7,793 bases of DNA from Bacteroidota bacterium. Its GTDB lineage: Bacteria; Bacteroidota; Bacteroidia; Bacteroidales; VadinHA17. Both the position numbers and the translations under genes were made by a program. The notes under the pieces were generated by a model. It had not been told where the DNA came from, ran no database searches, and saw only the letters and a program-made list of their open reading frames with translations. Below are positions 1 through 6,476 of the stretch, piece after piece. Within the stretch, counting starts at the first letter, position 1. The number at the start of each line of letters is the position of its first letter. The stretch is from contig DUOU01000208.1 in assembly GCA_012838685.1 (NCBI GenBank), positions 1-7,793 of the forward strand, read 5' to 3'.

Positions 1-1680
1 CGACAAAATGATATACAGGGTAACGGCAACAATATGTGCGGCAACTGGATAAGCGGTATAAATTTCCTGGATAACGCCCGTTTGGGCGATCAAGAGAATC
101 TGCCGGCAGATCTTAAAAACAATCCCGGAAACAACAGATATTTCATGATTCCGCTCCTGCTTGGACTGTTGGGACTGATTTGGCAGTACAAAAAGGACAA
201 CAACGATTTTATCGTGGTTCTCTCCTTCTTTATAATGACCGGCTTGGCAATAATTGTTTATCTAAATCAGACCCCTAACCAGCCAAGGGAGAGAGATTAC
301 GCATATGTTGGCTCTTTCTACGCCTTCGCTATATGGATCGGACTGAGCCTTGTTCCCATATATAACGCTGTGCGCAAATATCTGAACAATAAGGTAGCCG
401 CGATAATATCCACTCTTGTCCTTCTGGCCGCCTGCCCCGCATTGATGGCCAGTGAAAACTGGGACGACCACGACAGATCAGGTCGTTACACCGCAAGAGA
501 TATCGGGGCAAACTACCTGAACTCAACCGCTCCCAACAGTATTATTTTTACTTACGGCGACAACGATTCTTTCCCCGTATGGTACGCCCAGGAGGTTGAA
601 GGAGTGAGAACCGATGTAAGGGTAATCAATCTAAGTTACTTCCAGGCCGGATGGTATATAAAGATGATGCGACAGAAAGCGTACGAATCAGATCCTATTC
701 CTATGACCCTGCCCAATGAAAAGTATAACGACGGAACGAGGGACCAACTGCTCATCAACTCTACCGGCAGGGCCGTTCCGATAAAAGATGCCGTGCTGTT
801 CGCCGGACAGGATGATAGAAGATATATGTACGAATTATCAAGGGGAGAATTTTTCAACTACCTGCCCTCAAATGTCTTCACCATAGATGTGGACAGCCAA
901 AAGGTTCTGTCCAACGGTACGGTAAAAGATTACTATAAGGATCGCTTGATTTCGCCCATGATATGGAACTACTCCTCGGATTATGTTCTGAAAGGCAATT
1001 TCGCCATTATGGATCTGTTGGCGACGAACGATTGGGACAGACCTATCTATTTCGCCACTACCGTTCCATCAAGCCAGTACAACGGTCTTGAAAATTTCTT
1101 CGTCCAGGAGGGGCTGGCCTACAGGGTCGCGCCCATAAAAATTGACGAACCTGCCCCCGGTTCTTTCGGAATGATCGATCCATATGTTATGTACGACAAC
1201 GTAATGAACAAATTCAAATGGGGCAACGCTGAAGATCCATCGGTATATCTTGATGAAACTAACCGCCGTATGTTCTCAAACTTTAGAAATACGATAGGAG
1301 ATCTGGGCAAAGCCCTTCTCGTTCTGGGCGATACGACAAAAGCAATTGAGGTGGCGGATAAAGGTATGGCGTTGGTACCACATTCAAAAATGCCGTACGA
1401 CTATTTCATGATAACCATCGCCGAGGTCTATTTGCGCGCCGGAGAGACAGAAAAAGGGGAGGCTCTTTTGGGAGATATCATTGAATATGCCAAAGAATAT
1501 CTACTATACATATCTTCTTTGGATAGCAAATTTAAATATGGGCTCGACTACCCCATGGGGATAAACATGCAGACAATCCTAGATATATACAGATTATCTG
1601 TTAACTTGGGAATGACCCCCTTGGCAGATATTTCGGAAGCCCTTATAAACGATTACTACTATAAACTATATTCATATTGA
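1..1680 (+). CDS. DUF2723 family membrane protein (TMEM260/protein O-mannosyltransferase-like), C-terminal half
   Basis: The reading frame is open from base 1, with RQNDIQGNGNNM preceding the first in-frame ATG at 34. That ATG is therefore internal, and the N-terminal half lies outside the window. About 559 residues are present; family members usually exceed 1000. The family has a multi-pass GT-C-like membrane part, and the human homologue TMEM260 is an O-mannosyltransferase. The substrate in Bacteroidota is inferred, not shown here. Visible in order (numbered from base 1): the conserved RQNDIQG and GNWISGINFLDNARLG segments, hydrophobic helices near 47-62, 69-90, 101-124 and 131-150, the highly typical NQPRERDYAYVGSFY between helices, then a soluble domain with YGDNDSFP (about 185-192) and EGVRTDVRVINLSY. 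A TPR-like helical tail covers roughly 425-520. The soluble part is probably periplasmic. The deacetylase gene follows two bases after the stop, so the two are probably co-transcribed. Family assignment is firm; biochemical role is moderate. Confidence 0.9.
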   Translation, partial: RQNDIQGNGNNMCGNWISGINFLDNARLGDQENLPADLKNNPGNNRYFMIPLLLGLLGLIWQYKKDNNDFIVVLSFFIMTGLAIIVYLNQTPNQPRERDYAYVGSFYAFAIWIGLSLVPIYNAVRKYLNNKVAAIISTLVLLAACPALMASENWDDHDRSGRYTARDIGANYLNSTAPNSIIFTYGDNDSFPVWYAQEVEGVRTDVRVINLSYFQAGWYIKMMRQKAYESDPIPMTLPNEKYNDGTRDQLLINSTGRAVPIKDAVLFAGQDDRRYMYELSRGEFFNYLPSNVFTIDVDSQKVLSNGTVKDYYKDRLISPMIWNYSSDYVLKGNFAIMDLLATNDWDRPIYFATTVPSSQYNGLENFFVQEGLAYRVAPIKIDEPAPGSFGMIDPYVMYDNVMNKFKWGNAEDPSVYLDETNRRMFSNFRNTIGDLGKALLVLGDTTKAIEVADKGMALVPHSKMPYDYFMITIAEVYLRAGETEKGEALLGDIIEYAKEYLLYISSLDSKFKYGLDYPMGINMQTILDIYRLSVNLGMTPLADISEALINDYYYKLYSY

Positions 1681-1682
1681 CC

Positions 1683-2294
1683 ATGAAGTTCTTCAGGTTC
1701 CCGATAATAGCGAGATGGATCCTGAGAAAAGCTCTCTACAATACGGGCAGACCGGGAAAAACGGTCTGCCTCTCTTTTGATGACGGTCCCGACCCGGAAA
1801 CAACTCCCATTATCCTTGAAATCCTGGAGCGTTACAACATTAAGGCTCTATTCTTTCTTAACGGCCGCAATGCCGAAAAATATCCAAACCTGGCCGAACT
1901 GATCAGGGAGAAGGGCCATATCACCGGAAACCACGGCTACAGCCACCTGAAAGGCACAAAAACCAAATTCAGGGAATATATTGATGATGTCCGCTTGGCC
2001 GCAGAAAATACCTCCACAACAATATTCCGACCCCCGTACGGCAAAATCACCCCCAGGCAATACCGATATTTGATAAAACATTTTACCGTTGTGCTATGGG
2101 ATCTTATGGCGTATGACTTTGATCAAAACTTTGACAAAGGAAAAGTGCTTAACCTGATTTTGACAAAGTGTCGTAACGGATCAGTGATCGTGTTGCACGA
2201 TAAACCCGGTGCTTCCTCAACGGAGATACTTGAGGAGGTTATAATCAACCTTATCGGTAAAGGATACCTTTTTGTGCTTCCTGAAGGTATATAG
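1683..2294 (+). CDS. Polysaccharide deacetylase family protein (NodB/carbohydrate esterase 4)
   Basis: A 203-residue protein that is essentially a bare NodB domain. Members remove N- or O-acetyl groups from glycans (chitooligosaccharide, peptidoglycan, poly-GlcNAc, capsule) with a divalent metal. All five family motifs are visible: SFDDGPD at 31-37 (D33 predicted base, D34 metal ligand), GNHGYSH at 82-88 (H84 and H88 metal ligands), RPPYG at 116-120, WD at 139-140, and LHD at 171-173 (H172 predicted catalytic acid). The site therefore looks complete. The first 20 residues are basic and weakly hydrophobic, not a clear signal peptide, so the compartment is uncertain. I chose ATG 1683, two bases after the upstream TGA. 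A TTG at 1677 overlapping that stop would add two residues. No Shine-Dalgarno is seen, so translation is probably coupled to the DUF2723 gene. The natural substrate cannot be told. Confidence 0.92.
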   Translation: MKFFRFPIIARWILRKALYNTGRPGKTVCLSFDDGPDPETTPIILEILERYNIKALFFLNGRNAEKYPNLAELIREKGHITGNHGYSHLKGTKTKFREYIDDVRLAAENTSTTIFRPPYGKITPRQYRYLIKHFTVVLWDLMAYDFDQNFDKGKVLNLILTKCRNGSVIVLHDKPGASSTEILEEVIINLIGKGYLFVLPEGI

Positions 2295-2297
2295 TTT

Positions 2298-3437
2298 TTA
2301 TTTGCCAAAAAAAGATACAGCCTCACTGAAAACTGTTTCAAAGGCATCATCAACCAGAAGATGTCCTCTGTTTTTTAATATGGGAAAGGGCACTTCATGT
2401 GAATATTCATAAGGAAAATCCATCACTTTGATATTCTCCTCGGTAAATCCGGCCCCTGTCAGCGTTTTAATGATACCTGTTGGGGGTATCACAGTATCTT
2501 TAGCCAATGTGATGACATAAACCTTGTCCTGGAACCGTTTCATGGCGTTGTCCCTGAACTCTTTCTTTCGGGAAAGACTGATCATCGACCGGAACGATAA
2601 CCCGAGATCATCGTTGTTGAAGAAATCATAAAGCCTGCATCCTCTTTTTATTGTTTTTTCAAAATCGGTTATAAAATAGCTGAATAAAGTATCGTATGCT
2701 ATTTTGTCCATAATATATCTTGATGTGCCCTTCATATATGAAAACACCGAACCCCCGCAAAACATGAAAAGCCTCGAATTGTCGAAAAGTCCTCTCGGGT
2801 TCGCCATCAGGATAATTTGCGACATAAACGCTCCTATTGAATAGGCGAAAATATCCACGTTCCCTGTTTTTGGCAAAAGAGGATGGGTGCCATCCTGAAT
2901 TGACTCCACAAGCTTGCAAACATCCTTGACAGTTTGGTATCCCGAGGAGAAAAATCTTAATGGAGTTTCGCTCAACCTGTTGCTTAAAACAACATTCGCT
3001 AGACTCAACTTATTATCAATTTCTCCTTTATCTGCTTTTCGGGTGTTAAAGCTTTTGAACACCGACCGCGGATCGCGCCATGTCTGGGGCGACCTATTGA
3101 TGTGGAACGATATGGGGAAAAGTACTATATAACTACCTGATTTCTTGGCCAGATAATAGGCCCAGGCCAGGTATTTGTCCCAACTCCTTTCGTTCAAACC
3201 ATGAAACAACAATATTACCTTATTTGATGATCTATCTTCAGGAACAAAAACCGGATATGAAAAGTGGCTGTTTTCATAAATGTTCGCGTCATTGTCCGAA
3301 GAGAAAAAGTAATTGTCTATTGTCGAATCAAATTTAACGTTGTGAATCGTAATCGTGGAACCATTGATAAATCCTGAATCCCCCGTCGGAAGGAAAGCGG
3401 ATTTCAATTCGTCATATATTTGTGTGTATGGTGTCAT
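2298..3437 (-). CDS. DUF6051-type alpha/beta hydrolase-like protein
   Basis: A 379-residue protein with no signal peptide or membrane helix, so probably cytoplasmic. It resembles the Bacteroidota family I know as DUF6051; this is recognised from memory. Hydrolase-like landmarks are clear: a beta strand leading into LFHGLNERSWDKYLAWA (77-93; HG is the usual oxyanion-hole turn), then VLFPISFHINRSP (105-117), then DIFAYSIGAF (195-204). The last resembles a nucleophile elbow with S200 in AYSIGA, where the first position is Ala, not the usual Gly. KDTVIPP (313-319) could supply the acid through D314, and H347 (SHEVP) or H359 (RGHLL) the histidine. An esterase, lipase or thioesterase activity is possible, but no substrate is known to me. 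The start is ATG 3437, with no Shine-Dalgarno. It is transcribed away from the LytTR gene across a 317-base gap and ends three bases from the convergent deacetylase stop. Confidence 0.82.
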   Translation of the reverse strand: MTPYTQIYDELKSAFLPTGDSGFINGSTITIHNVKFDSTIDNYFFSSDNDANIYENSHFSYPVFVPEDRSSNKVILLFHGLNERSWDKYLAWAYYLAKKSGSYIVLFPISFHINRSPQTWRDPRSVFKSFNTRKADKGEIDNKLSLANVVLSNRLSETPLRFFSSGYQTVKDVCKLVESIQDGTHPLLPKTGNVDIFAYSIGAFMSQIILMANPRGLFDNSRLFMFCGGSVFSYMKGTSRYIMDKIAYDTLFSYFITDFEKTIKRGCRLYDFFNNDDLGLSFRSMISLSRKKEFRDNAMKRFQDKVYVITLAKDTVIPPTGIIKTLTGAGFTEENIKVMDFPYEYSHEVPFPILKNRGHLLVDDAFETVFSEAVSFFGK

Positions 3438-3478
3438 CGCAAACTGTTTTTATCCCTGTTTTTTTGATTTTTAATTTT

Positions 3479-3512
3479 AACCTATAAATATTTTTATTAA
3501 CTTTAATAGGTT
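3479..3512. repeat. Inverted repeat AACCTAT / ATAGGTT
   Basis: Perfect 7-base arms at 3479-3485 and 3506-3512 flank a 20-base AT-rich centre. The inner TAAA/TTTA bases could extend the pairing with a one-base bulge. The heptamer AACCTAT recurs as a direct copy at 3681-3687, about 37 bases before the LytTR -7 element. It could be an operator pair or a weak stem in the hydrolase leader; chance is not excluded in such AT-rich DNA. Confidence 0.4.
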
Positions 3513-3544
3513 GGATGGTATCGCATAAGCGGTAATAACCATAG

Positions 3545-3578
3545 TTGTTGCTCTGCTTGTGCCTATTCCATGCAACAA
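3545..3578. repeat. Inverted repeat TTGTTGC / GCAACAA
   Basis: Perfect 7-base arms at 3545-3551 and 3572-3578 with a 20-base centre, the same overall 34-base size as the inverted repeat at 3479-3512. Between the two lies a weaker hairpin at 3515-3542 (ATGGT/ACCAT outside, CGC-ATAA-GCG inside). Function is unknown. Confidence 0.4.
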
Positions 3579-3644
3579 AGTAAATAGAGTCCCAAAGAAT
3601 GGTCAAATCAAAGTGTTGGCACCGCACCGGAAGTGACCAAGAGG

Positions 3645-3665
3645 GTGATTTTGGGATTAAATCGC
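3645..3665. repeat. Short hairpin GTGATTT / AAATCGC
   Basis: A 7-base stem (arms 3645-3651 and 3659-3665, one G-T pair when read on the + strand) closes a 7-base loop. Just upstream, TGGTCA (3600-3605) pairs with TGACCA (3634-3639) across 28 bases. No T-run follows on either strand, so these do not look like intrinsic terminators. Confidence 0.3.
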
Positions 3666-3723
3666 GTTATTAGTGACGAAAACCTATTTGGCGATAAGAG
3701 AAATTTTAAATAAATAAATATAT

Positions 3724-3731
3724 TACATTTG
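3724..3731 (+). promoter_or_regulatory. Bacteroidota -7 promoter element for the LytTR gene
   Basis: TACATTTG is an exact match to the Bacteroidota housekeeping -7 consensus TAnnTTTG. It lies 23 bases before the proposed TTG start, which would leave a 5' leader of under 20 bases. A -33 element is not convincing: the nearest TTTG (3687-3690) is 33 bases upstream, too far for the usual spacing. Confidence 0.55.
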
Positions 3732-3754
3732 TTGCGACCAACACATATGAGCCT

Positions 3755-4630
3755 TTGAACCTGAACACGCCCATACCACCTTACCTCAATGAGAAGAAAA
3801 ATACTATTGCTCTCGTTGTTTTCACAGCGATTTTCGCGGTAGGATTCATCAATATCTATTCTCCTTTTGATGTGAGCACCTGGCAAAAAAAGACTGATCT
3901 TACCCTTTTTACCTTTTCAACTTTCATCGCCCTGGTGGGAATGTTGATCGTGGTTGTCAGCAGGATGTTGATGTACCATTTCTACAGGAACAAATCGCTT
4001 ATCCTGTGGAAATACCTTGTTTGGATCTTCGGTGAATTGGCGTGTATGGCTCTTTTCTATTCGCTTTTTCTGAAACTGGCGCTGAAAGACGAGAGATTGT
4101 TCACGGAACTTTTGGAGTTGAACCTTAAAAATGTATCGTTGATCCTTCTCTTGCCCTACACTATTTCATGGCTCTATTTTGCTTGGCAAGACAAAAAAGA
4201 ACAGGTTGAGAAAATAGAGGAGACATCTGTAGCGGCCGGAAGCAGTAGTTTGGATATGATAGCGTTCTACGATGAAAAACAGGAATTGAGGCTTTCGGTA
4301 CAGAAGGAAAGCCTGCTGTACCTTGAATCGGCTGAAAATTATGTTAGCATCTGTTACCTCAATAAAGGAAAAGTATCAAAATATCTGCTGAGAAACACCC
4401 TGAAGAAAATGGAAGACCTTTTTTCGGGAAGCGAGATAATAAGATGCCACAGATCGTATATGGTCAACTTTATGAAAGTTAAGATAATACGCAAAGACAA
4501 AGATGGGCTGGTACTGGAACTGGACTCCCCTACGGCGCTTGATATCCCGGTATCAAAAACATATGTGGACTCTGTAATGAAAACCTTCACAAAGCTTTAT
4601 GGTGCCGGAAATCACATTTCATCCGAATAG
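3755..4630 (+). CDS. Membrane-anchored LytTR family DNA-binding regulator
   Basis: A 291-residue protein with an N-terminal membrane domain of four predicted helices (about 17-35, 49-73, 87-110, 127-144), a short charged linker (145-175), and a C-terminal LytTR DNA-binding domain (about 178-282). LytTR signatures are ESAENYV (191-197), IRCHRSYMVN (229-238) and IPVSKTY (264-270). No response-regulator receiver or kinase domain is present, so signal sensing, if any, would go through the membrane part. This is a common Bacteroidota architecture with mostly unknown targets. The start is TTG 3755. The frame closes at the TAA at 3707-3709, and the first in-frame ATG would remove the first helix. 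An out-of-frame ATG at 3747 opens only a three-codon peptide whose TGA overlaps the TTG. The -7 element at 3724 fits this start. The 3' end overlaps ispD by 19 bases, tail to tail. Target genes are unknown; itself or the divergent hydrolase are natural candidates. Confidence 0.88.
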   Translation: MNLNTPIPPYLNEKKNTIALVVFTAIFAVGFINIYSPFDVSTWQKKTDLTLFTFSTFIALVGMLIVVVSRMLMYHFYRNKSLILWKYLVWIFGELACMALFYSLFLKLALKDERLFTELLELNLKNVSLILLLPYTISWLYFAWQDKKEQVEKIEETSVAAGSSSLDMIAFYDEKQELRLSVQKESLLYLESAENYVSICYLNKGKVSKYLLRNTLKKMEDLFSGSEIIRCHRSYMVNFMKVKIIRKDKDGLVLELDSPTALDIPVSKTYVDSVMKTFTKLYGAGNHISSE

Positions 4631-5295
4631 GACTCGGCCACCAATAAATCCAATTGGGTGGTAATCTTAATATTCTTATGGTCGCCTTCAACCACCGCTA
4701 TCTTTACGCCGGTCATCTCCAAAAGCGAAGCATCATCCGTGAAGTCGTTACCAAAATCCTGATTGTACGCATCTTTTATCAGCCCTGCCTTGAAAACCTG
4801 TGGTGTTTGTACAAGCATAACCTTATCCCTCGGAAATGGGACTATCCCCCTATCTGTTGATATCCTCACACTATCATTGGGATAAACTACAGGAACCGCG
4901 TTGCCGAATCTCTCGGCTGTCGCGAAACATCTGCCAATTATCTCCCTGCTTACCAAAGGACGCACCCCGTCATGTATGGCCACAATAGAACCTTCATCCA
5001 CATAATCCAGTCCATTTTTAACGGATTCATATCTTGTTGGTCCACCGGCTACTGCCTTGTGGGGTATGGTAAACGAATGTTTCTCTTTCAATTTGTTCCA
5101 AAAATCGATGTAATCGGCCGGCAGTACCACTACAATCGACATCGACTCGTCGAAACAATGGAACTTTTCAATTGTTCTCATCAATACAGGTCGGCCAGAT
5201 ATCTCTAAAAACTGTTTGGGTACTTCCGATTCCATGCGTTTGCCGGTACCGCCCGCCACCACAACAACAAACCGCTTTTTTCGGGTGATTTCCAT
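4612..5295 (-). CDS. ispD: 2-C-methyl-D-erythritol 4-phosphate cytidylyltransferase
   Basis: IspD condenses CTP with 2-C-methyl-D-erythritol 4-phosphate to give CDP-ME and pyrophosphate, the third step of the MEP isoprenoid pathway, in the cytoplasm. Its 227 residues are a normal length. The glycine-rich CTP loop is AGGTGKRM (14-21), followed by PKQFL with K27. AGGPTRYESVKNGL (83-96), HDGVRP (108-113, D109 predicted metal ligand), LVQTPQVF (161-168), FTDDASL (186-192) and KNIKIT (207-212, near the second metal/substrate site) are all present. CTP-loop, metal and substrate motifs are intact, so it should be active. The related TarI/IspD-like cytidylyltransferases are the main alternative, but the overall pattern fits IspD well. 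ATG 5295 is nine bases after the stop of the upstream small membrane protein, with no Shine-Dalgarno, indicating a two-gene unit. Its last bases overlap the LytTR coding end on the other strand. Confidence 0.95.
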   Translation of the reverse strand: MEITRKKRFVVVVAGGTGKRMESEVPKQFLEISGRPVLMRTIEKFHCFDESMSIVVVLPADYIDFWNKLKEKHSFTIPHKAVAGGPTRYESVKNGLDYVDEGSIVAIHDGVRPLVSREIIGRCFATAERFGNAVPVVYPNDSVRISTDRGIVPFPRDKVMLVQTPQVFKAGLIKDAYNQDFGNDFTDDASLLEMTGVKIAVVEGDHKNIKITTQLDLLVAESYSDEM

Positions 5296-5304
5296 ATCAG
5301 AGGA

Positions 5305-5691
5305 TCAGATTATATACATCGCCAACAAGGCCAAAATCGAGCATATATTGACAACCGAAAAGAAATAGTTATAAGAATCCCTTGTCTTGCTGAAAGGCTT
5401 GGCTTTTCTGACAAGAATGGCCACGGTAGGTATGATTATTATAATTAACAGCATATATGATTCTATGCCGTGAAACACCTTTTCAATCCCCCCTTTGAAA
5501 AATATTGACAGATATAAAAGTAGCAGCAGGTTGAAGAGATAAACCAGATAACTGGCTTTCAGCAGCACCGTTGACACTAATCTGCGTTTGTGCAGCCGAT
5601 GGGGTTTCAAATAACCGTACGCCAGCACCATCACTACAATAATCAATAGAATTCCCAACAATGAATTCAGTATCTCGTTGAAATTAGCCAT
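5305..5691 (-). CDS. Small four-helix membrane protein, function unknown
   Basis: A 128-residue, very hydrophobic protein with four predicted membrane helices at about 7-28, 43-65, 78-95 and 107-128. Basic loops (HRLHKRR at 31-37, RKAKPFSKTR at 95-104) lie between helices 1-2 and 3-4 and suggest both ends face the periplasm, with these loops cytoplasmic. I see no catalytic motif and do not recognise the family. It starts at ATG 5691 and its stop is nine bases before ispD, so it is probably the first gene of a unit with ispD. The 114-base AT-rich gap upstream (5692-5805) should hold the promoter, but I found only a one-base-short relative of TAnnTTTG there. A link to isoprenoid synthesis is possible from position only. 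Coding status is well supported by length, composition and tight spacing. Confidence 0.8.
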   Translation of the reverse strand: MANFNEILNSLLGILLIIVVMVLAYGYLKPHRLHKRRLVSTVLLKASYLVYLFNLLLLLYLSIFFKGGIEKVFHGIESYMLLIIIIIPTVAILVRKAKPFSKTRDSYNYFFSVVNICSILALLAMYII

Positions 5692-5805
5692 CTTTCAATT
5701 TATTTTGTTCAAATTATTGTTATCGGGTTATTAATAATAGATATAAATGTAATAATAATTATTCAGCCATTGTTGTTCTTTGCCCAAAAAGAGGACTTTA
5801 ATTTT

Positions 5806-6465
5806 TTATCCACAAAAAACCAGATCACCGAAAAATTCCGGAGCATGAAAATCGGGTTTTTCGGTATTTACGGGACTCCAGGTCAGAAAATGGGGAACCG
5901 ATAATTTGTCCCCACACTTATAAAAATTGGCTCTGTACCTCCTTCCGACTACCGGGAACTGTTCCCTTTTCCCAAATAAGCCAAAAGGTATCGCTATGGT
6001 CAGATCCCAAAATAGTTCTCCTGTTTGTTCAACCAGAATCGGCTCTTTTCCCAATGTTGGATGCCGCCTTATCGATTCAACAACAGATTTGTCCATAAGT
6101 CTCCTGTTATGGCGCTGCTCTCCGTACCCGACCAGACAAGTCCCTATCGCGTTAAACTCGAAATTATAATATTTCCCGCCTTCATCGGGAGAGAAAAAAA
6201 ACTCAACACAAGAGTCCTCCCAAACCTTCTGATTTGTCTCTGTATTGACAGCCAGCAGATAATTCTCCTTAACCCTGTATTTCAGGAAAATCTCCTTGGA
6301 TGAACAGGCAACGGAAAAACTCACAAAAGGGGAGTAATTGAATTCCTTCCAGTTGATCAGATCAATCTTATGGAACGGAACCATGGTATCCAGCATATCC
6401 GATATCAGGGTGATGTCCGGATATTGAACCGCAAATTCCAATCTTGGTACATTAAGAGTTGACAT
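5806..6465 (-). CDS. Carbohydrate-binding family 9-like domain protein
   Basis: A 219-residue protein that is almost wholly one CBM9-like beta-sandwich. Recognisable pieces are the substrate-side strand KVWEDSCVEFFFSP (80-93), YYNFEFNAIG (99-108), FWDLTIAIPFGLFG (152-165), RANFYKCG (178-185), and the closing HFLTWSPVNTEKPDFHAPEFFG (192-212 plus). This matches the stand-alone CBM9-like proteins of Bacteroidota, not the xylanase-attached module. No signal peptide or lipobox is visible from ATG 6463-6465, so it may be cytoplasmic, or exported in an unrecognised way. Sugar binding is a family inference; no ligand can be named. It follows the Ig-like protein gene by nine bases, and its unusually good Shine-Dalgarno overlaps that gene's stop codon, indicating translational coupling. 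It is separated from the next minus-strand gene by 114 bases. Confidence 0.82.
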   Translation of the reverse strand: MSTLNVPRLEFAVQYPDITLISDMLDTMVPFHKIDLINWKEFNYSPFVSFSVACSSKEIFLKYRVKENYLLAVNTETNQKVWEDSCVEFFFSPDEGGKYYNFEFNAIGTCLVGYGEQRHNRRLMDKSVVESIRRHPTLGKEPILVEQTGELFWDLTIAIPFGLFGKREQFPVVGRRYRANFYKCGDKLSVPHFLTWSPVNTEKPDFHAPEFFGDLVFCG

Positions 6466-6469
6466 TATT

Positions 6470-6476
6470 CTCCTCT
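6470..6476 (-). promoter_or_regulatory. Shine-Dalgarno sequence of the CBM9-like gene
   Basis: Read on the minus strand, AGAGGAG stands four bases before the ATG and shares two bases with the TAG stop (6475-6477) of the upstream gene. Other genes in the window lack such a site, which is normal in Bacteroidota. This fixes the start codon and suggests coupled translation. Confidence 0.7.

Larger units (their letters stand above)
3438..3754. other. Divergent intergenic region between the hydrolase and LytTR genes
   Basis: This is 317 AT-rich bases without a convincing gene. It must carry the promoters of both divergent genes. It contains one exact TAnnTTTG element facing the LytTR gene, three copies of the heptamer AACCTAT (3479-3485, inverted at 3506-3512, direct at 3681-3687), and a run of short inverted repeats from 3479 to 3665. 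I saw no exact -7 element for the minus-strand hydrolase and no tRNA or recognisable ncRNA. A short + frame (3588-3713, from a stop to TAA) encodes a reasonable-looking peptide but has no ATG. Confidence 0.7.

Noticed and set aside
34..36. ATG 34 as the start of the DUF2723 gene
   Set aside because: The frame is open to base 1 and the preceding residues RQNDIQGNGNN match the family, so the ATG is internal.
2259..2273. AAAGG-ATA-CCTTT hairpin followed by T residues
   Set aside because: The five-base stem is inside the deacetylase coding region with only a short T-run, so it is not a credible terminator.
3412..3627. 71-codon minus-strand frame in the divergent gap running into the hydrolase start
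   Set aside because: It overlaps the hydrolase start out of frame, has no family resemblance and covers the inverted repeats; probably chance.
3608..3886. 92-codon minus-strand frame across the LytTR promoter and start
   Set aside because: It is antisense to the LytTR N-terminal helix and the -7 element, with no recognisable domain.
5704..5730. Possible -7 promoter element for the small membrane protein on the minus strand
   Set aside because: The best match has the spacing between TA and TTTG one base short and no supporting -33 element.
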